Source of the DNA: Bog-950 sp964493695
Lineage (GTDB): Bacteria; Bacteroidota; Bacteroidia; Chitinophagales; LD1
NCBI GenBank assembly: GCA_964493695.1
Contig: CAZBPG010000085.1
Span: 1-17,241 of the forward strand
DNA: 17,241 bases
Direction: 5' to 3'
Under the pieces are notes generated by a model that had not been told where the DNA came from, made no database searches, and saw only the letters and a list, made by a program, of their open reading frames with translations. The first letter of the stretch is position 1. Each line of letters starts with the position of its first letter. Below, in pieces: positions 15,101 to 17,241 of the stretch. A program made the position numbers and the translations under genes.

Positions 15101-16791
15101 GTAACGTTTACATAGCCTCCGCCCGAGGTGATGGCCGCATTTGCTCCGGCCACCCGAACACCGAAATTATTGATTCCTGTTGGAGGGCCTCCGGTGCCGT
15201 TTACGGTAACGGTACCGGTGCCGGCTGCGGTTATTTTGCCGTCTGACTGAACGAATATACCATAGTTACTATTCGATGTTCCGCTGCCTCCTCCCAACCC
15301 GGCAACATTTACATTGCCCCCGGCTGAAGTGATGGTAGAACTTGTCCCGTTAACATAAACACCATAATTAGTATTACCGGTAGAAGTGCCTCCGGTGCCG
15401 TTTACGGTAACAGTGCCGCTGCTGCCAGCGGTTATTGTACCACCTGATACAACATACACTCCATAGTTTATTGATGATGTTACGCTACCGCCTCCTATCC
15501 CGGTAATGCTGACATTGCCTCCGGCAGAGGTGATAGTGGCGCCTGTATTAAAAACAACAACTCCCCGGTTACTGGCTCCGGTTGCAGAACCTCCTGTTCC
15601 GTTTACTACAACGGTGCCGCTGCCGGCTGCGGTTATCTTGGCTGCTGTAGAAACAAATATTCCATAGTTGTCGGAGGATGCTCCGCTACCGCCACCTTGC
15701 CCTGTAACGATGACATTGCCCCCGCCTGAGGTAATGGTGGAATTTGTTTGATTAACATAAACTCCGTTATTACTGGTACCTGATGATATACCTCCGGTAC
15801 CGTTTACGGTAACGGTTGCGGTGCCGGTTGCAGTTATGGTGCCTGCTGCTAAAACATATATCCCATTGTTATTACTCGATGTTCCGCTGCCGCCTCCCAT
15901 CCCGGTAATGCTGACATTGCCTCCGGCTGAGGTGATGGTGGAACTTGCACCGTCAACACAGACTCCGTAATTATTGTTTCCTGTTGAAGCACCTCCGGTG
16001 CCGTTTACGGTTATAGTATTTGTAGTGCCACCTCTCAGTATACTTCCGGCAGCTATAAATACACCATAGTTACTAAGCGATGTGGTTCCTCCTTTGCCTT
16101 TAACAGTAACGCTGCCTGTTCCGGTGCTTTCTATTAATACCGTTGCTGCACTTGCGTCAATACCAGCGAAATTACTTCCTGAAGTTGGCGTAGCCTGCTG
16201 GTTGGCTTCGAGGGTAAGGTTGCCGTTTACGGTACGTAAAACAGTATTTGCTGCAAACACCATGTTTTTGCTCGCCTTCATGTCTGCCGCTCCTGTGCCT
16301 GACAGTATTAAATCGGCTCCACCGGTTAAGTTTATTACGTCAGTGCCGGGTGTTACATCATCGTTTTGCAGGTCAACATCGAGATTCGCGTTAGCAGCAA
16401 AAGTGATGTTGCCGTTAAAGTTTATGGCATCATCGCCTGTGCCACCGTTTACCGTAAGGTTGGGCAGGGCAGCGGCAAATGCGCCTATATCTATTATGTC
16501 ATTACCTGTAGCTGCGTTAATAGTGATGGAACTACTACCCGCAAGGGCTACATCGGCAGGGGTAGTAAAGGCCGTGACAGGCCCTCCGTTTATTGAATAA
16601 GTGCGTGTAGTGGGCGTTACCACAAAGCGGATGTTGCTGCCGCTTTCGCTTACGGTAATGGTTTCGCCATTGCCGCTGTTATCGGTTATTATCAGGTTAC
16701 TGCCAGCAGTAGTTATTGTATAGTCCTGTGCAAAACTGCTCATTATACCAAAAGCGAGTAACAGAGTGAAAAGGGCAAATAGTTTTTTCAT
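12184..16791 (-). CDS. Large beta-solenoid adhesin-like T9SS cargo with 67-residue repeats, 1535 aa
   Basis: The ATG at 16791 begins a signal peptide (MKKLFALFTLLLAFGIMSSFAQ); the open frame reaches 16848 but those 19 extra residues would bury the signal. Residues about 23-220 are beta-rich with NGGTGDDAINFNG, like Ca-binding or hemagglutinin-type coils. Residues about 222-847 hold roughly nine tandem repeats of 67 residues, GNVSVTGxGGGSGTS...NYGIYV then GTVTVNGTGGxSTG...NYGVYV, expected to stack as a right-handed beta-helix. Residues about 880-990 (FNVEIDG, LGQTFTIVNNDGSDAITGTF, GGTGNDVVLT) resemble the passenger-associated PATR repeat of autotransporters. From 998, WDGSSSTNWNTAANWS and GWNFVGNPYPSNIDW (near 1220) are common in Bacteroidota exoproteins. 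The last 65 residues (FVERASAAPASISISNILG to VAKVFISNK) look like a T9SS type A sorting domain. The likely role is adhesion or matrix formation; no enzyme motif was seen. Confidence 0.92.
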   Translation of the reverse strand: MKKLFALFTLLLAFGIMSSFAQDYTITTAGSNLIITDNSGNGETITVSESGSNIRFVVTPTTRTYSINGGPVTAFTTPADVALAGSSSITINAATGNDIIDIGAFAAALPNLTVNGGTGDDAINFNGNITFAANANLDVDLQNDDVTPGTDVINLTGGADLILSGTGAADMKASKNMVFAANTVLRTVNGNLTLEANQQATPTSGSNFAGIDASAATVLIESTGTGSVTVKGKGGTTSLSNYGVFIAAGSILRGGTTNTITVNGTGGASTGNNNYGVCVDGASSTITSAGGNVSITGMGGGSGTSSNNNGIYVLAAGTITATGTATVTVNGTGGISSGTSNNGVYVNQTNSTITSGGGNVIVTGQGGGSGASSDNYGIFVSTAAKITAAGSGTVVVNGTGGSATGASNRGVVVFNTGATITSAGGNVSITGIGGGSVTSSINYGVYVVSGGTITAGSSGTVTVNGTGGTSTGNTNYGVYVNGTSSTITSAGGNVNVAGLGGGSGTSNSNYGIFVQSDGKITAAGTGTVTVNGTGGPPTGINNFGVRVAGANAAITSGGGYVNVTGLGGGSGTSNGNLGIHVYLAGSITAGGTGTVTVNGTGGPSTGLNNYGVQVYGTNSVITSAGGNVSVTGMGGGSLSSSDNYGVLVNTAGNITAGGTGTVNVNGTGGNTTGATNIGVMVSGTSSAITSTAGNVSVTGNGGGSGASGNNYGIYVALEGKITAGSTGTVTANGTGGSASGAVNTGVYLFGSSALITSAGGNVSVTGQGGGSGSSTNNYGVNIQNGGLISVTGSGTLGVTGTGGPSSGTGNDGVYLVNSGAVAISSPSGAITVTGTRGSSSASSADVNLFNGYVGSTSTTAGITINSTTGGTWTNNANTDVSTNAAQSTTFGAGSKFNVEIDGITLNSNYQQLNAVGLLNLNNATLTFTGSSLVPSLGQTFTIVNNDGSDAITGTFNGLAEGAAITGFLGSALNANITYVGGTGNDVVLTVVAGPITWDGSSSTNWNTAANWSTNTVPIATSNVIIPNVANDPVISGASTINNVDLAAGATLTVAGSGTLTLNGALANAGAVTIQSGGNFLQGNSSSYSGAGTFKVERQITSAANGYRDISSPVSTTVADLADDFPVFGSDAVKCWYAYSPYPNVQTYNEALSLVGGSYYEGWESRTGTGNALIPMQGVAIRTYAGAPFTLDFTGTPNNGPKDIAITHTTSATPSQDGWNFVGNPYPSNIDWVTVAAMNPAITGSYYVFNTTGEYTGAWGTCNAAGACAGTIPLTQYIASGQGFFVKKTTAGSGLFVTNNTVRTGTAANFFKTDELSNEVRLSLSDGINTDEILAYTDINATNTEDQGLDAQKMAAGSTVYISFRMPDNEYAINVINEMNEQTELPLVLWVTDDGTYTVDATVLNTPGLTAYLKDVQTNTLYDLSTTAPVLTLTGNQVYTGRFSIVFKAAVVSNITNNTETVARIYSSGNAVFVERASAAPASISISNILGQQISETTTNTELTTLKLSGTEAWYAIVKVKEGSKVTVAKVFISNK
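14250..16125 (-). repeat. 201-bp in-frame tandem repeat array in the adhesin gene
   Basis: A unit of 201 bp (67 codons) recurs about nine times. The segment encoding GGNVSVTG begins near 14492, 14692, 14893, 15095, 15296, 15497, 15699, 15899 and, in degenerate form, 16096, giving steps of 200-202 bases. Each unit splits into two related halves of about 33 and 34 codons. Neighbouring copies differ at many positions, so the array is old enough to have diverged, though some stretches, such as those near 15500 and 15900, are nearly identical. Confidence 0.9.
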
Positions 16792-16841
16792 AATACTTTT
16801 TTTACTTGTTAATTTATAACCAAAACCTATACAATTTATAA

Positions 16842-16873
16842 AACACACTTCGCCCCAAGTGGCGAAACGTGTT
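16842..16873 (-). promoter_or_regulatory. Imperfect 13-bp hairpin in the probable 5' UTR of the adhesin gene
   Basis: Read on the minus strand, AACACGTTTCGCC (16873-16861) pairs with GGCGAAGTGTGTT (16854-16842) around a 6-base loop; two of the 13 pairs are G-U. The core TTCGCC/GGCGAA is perfect. It ends 50 bases before the adhesin start and is followed by TTATAAATTG, which is not a convincing U-tract. It could be an mRNA-stabilising or regulatory hairpin, or a weak attenuator. Confidence 0.55.
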
Positions 16874-16933
16874 ATATATTAAATGCACCGGCCCGTAAGC
16901 TCAGTGTGTCTTTAGAATTAATCCGCAGGGCTG

Positions 16934-16966
16934 CAAAAGTATGGTCAACTGCACATTTTTAACAAA
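16934..16966 (-). promoter_or_regulatory. Candidate Bacteroidota promoter for the adhesin / PID mini-protein unit
   Basis: On the minus strand TTTG (16966-16963) is followed after 21 bases by TACTTTTG (16941-16934), a full match to the TAnnTTTG -7 box, then CAGCC. The spacer is a little long. Transcription would start near 16927, giving a 5' UTR of about 136 bases that contains the hairpin at 16842-16873. Confidence 0.5.
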
Positions 16967-17176
16967 TTGCCCCTTGTGTATCTGAGCACAATATAAATAG
17001 ATTTTGAAAAAAAGTCAATAGCGTAGCTAAATCAGATAGCTTGTTTTTTTATCTCCTCAAAAGAAGCCATTTAACAAACAACCTGTTTACGCCCTCGCTT
17101 AGCAAGCTCGGTTGCTGAAAGGGTTCGGGAAATTGTGTAGATGGCTGTGCTGAGGATAAAAACATTTGTGTGTACT

Positions 17177-17241
17177 GCCTGCTCAGCGGAGCAGGGCATC
17201 CAAACAGTTGTCGGCATCGCCTGCTCAGCAGAGCAGGGCAT
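17177..17241. repeat. Two copies of a palindromic 23-bp repeat at 42-bp spacing, continuing past the edge
   Basis: GCCTGCTCAGCGGAGCAGGG (extended by CAT) at 17177-17199 recurs at 17219-17241 with one change (AGCGG to AGCAG). Each copy forms a hairpin: CCTGCTC pairs with GAGCAGG around AGCG or AGCA, and TGCC/GGCA can extend it past one bulged G in the first copy. The 19 bases between the copies (17200-17218) are not themselves repeated here. The array probably goes on beyond the window. Confidence 0.75.

Larger units (their letters stand above)
16792..17241. other. Intergenic region upstream of the adhesin, to window edge
   Basis: This 450-base stretch holds no convincing gene. It contains the adhesin promoter candidate (16934-16966) and UTR hairpin (16842-16873). 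Around 17025-17048 a short hairpin, TAGCT and its complement AGCTA around AATCAGA-type loop sequence, is followed by TTGTTTTTTT on the plus strand and could be a weak terminator, though no plus-strand gene precedes it. The end has two copies of a palindromic repeat (17177-17241). Confidence 0.55.

Noticed and set aside
13559..16600. Several plus-strand frames rich in Val, Pro and Ala opposite the adhesin gene
   Set aside because: They are antisense shadows of the Gly/Thr/Val-rich repeats, lack credible starts, and the minus-strand frame has a signal peptide and sorting domain.
16792..16848. An upstream start for the adhesin at 16848
   Set aside because: It adds 19 residues in front of a typical MKK signal peptide and overlaps the base of the UTR hairpin.
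17177..17241. A CRISPR array at the right edge
   Set aside because: Only two repeats are visible, the intervening sequence is 19 bases, shorter than normal spacers, the repeat is a near-perfect palindrome with a tiny loop, and there are no cas genes. A REP-like or tandem intergenic repeat fits better.

Overview
The window looks like a chromosomal segment from a member of the Bacteroidota. Four lines of evidence support this. Two proteins carry type IX secretion system (T9SS) C-terminal sorting domains, one type A-like and one type B/CHU_C. Several promoters match the Bacteroidota form, TTG or TTTG followed by TAnnTTTG, rather than the E. coli -35/-10 form. Good Shine-Dalgarno sites are scarce. 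The gene order ftsK then lolA is familiar from this phylum. I cannot fix an order or genus from sequence alone.

Layout. Positions 1-2011 (minus strand) hold the first 670 residues of a secreted modular protein that runs off the window: signal peptide, PCMD-like N-terminal domain, then alternating Ig-like modules. Positions 2012-2498 are an intergenic stretch with a 21-bp minisatellite organised in 63-bp higher-order units. On the plus strand follow a small secreted protein of unknown function (2499-3083), a 1091-residue T9SS type B cargo (3150-6425) with its own apparently leaderless promoter, and the quinone-dependent dihydroorotate dehydrogenase pyrD (6453-7493). Convergent to pyrD, with overlapping stop codons, is a tight minus-strand operon: ftsK (11587-9005), lolA (8999-8316) and a DUF2797 zinc-site protein (8287-7490). 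A tRNA-Leu(CAA) at 11717-11798 has a clear promoter and a perfect 18-bp terminator stem. The right third is a second minus-strand unit: a 1535-residue beta-solenoid adhesin-like T9SS cargo (16791-12184) and, 28 bp downstream, a 71-residue Gly-rich mini-protein ending in a PID-type (Ala-Pro-Ile-Asp) sorting signal. The last 450 bases carry that unit's promoter, a 5'-UTR hairpin and two copies of a palindromic repeat that continues to the window edge.

How it fits together. The window mixes housekeeping genes (pyrimidine synthesis, chromosome segregation, lipoprotein transport, tRNA) with large surface or secreted proteins. The items most worth a second look are the adhesin plus PID mini-protein pair, the 201-bp in-gene tandem repeat, heptanucleotide tandem repeats inside both pyrD and lolA, and the 21-bp minisatellite. 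No defence system, transposase or convincing CRISPR array was seen.
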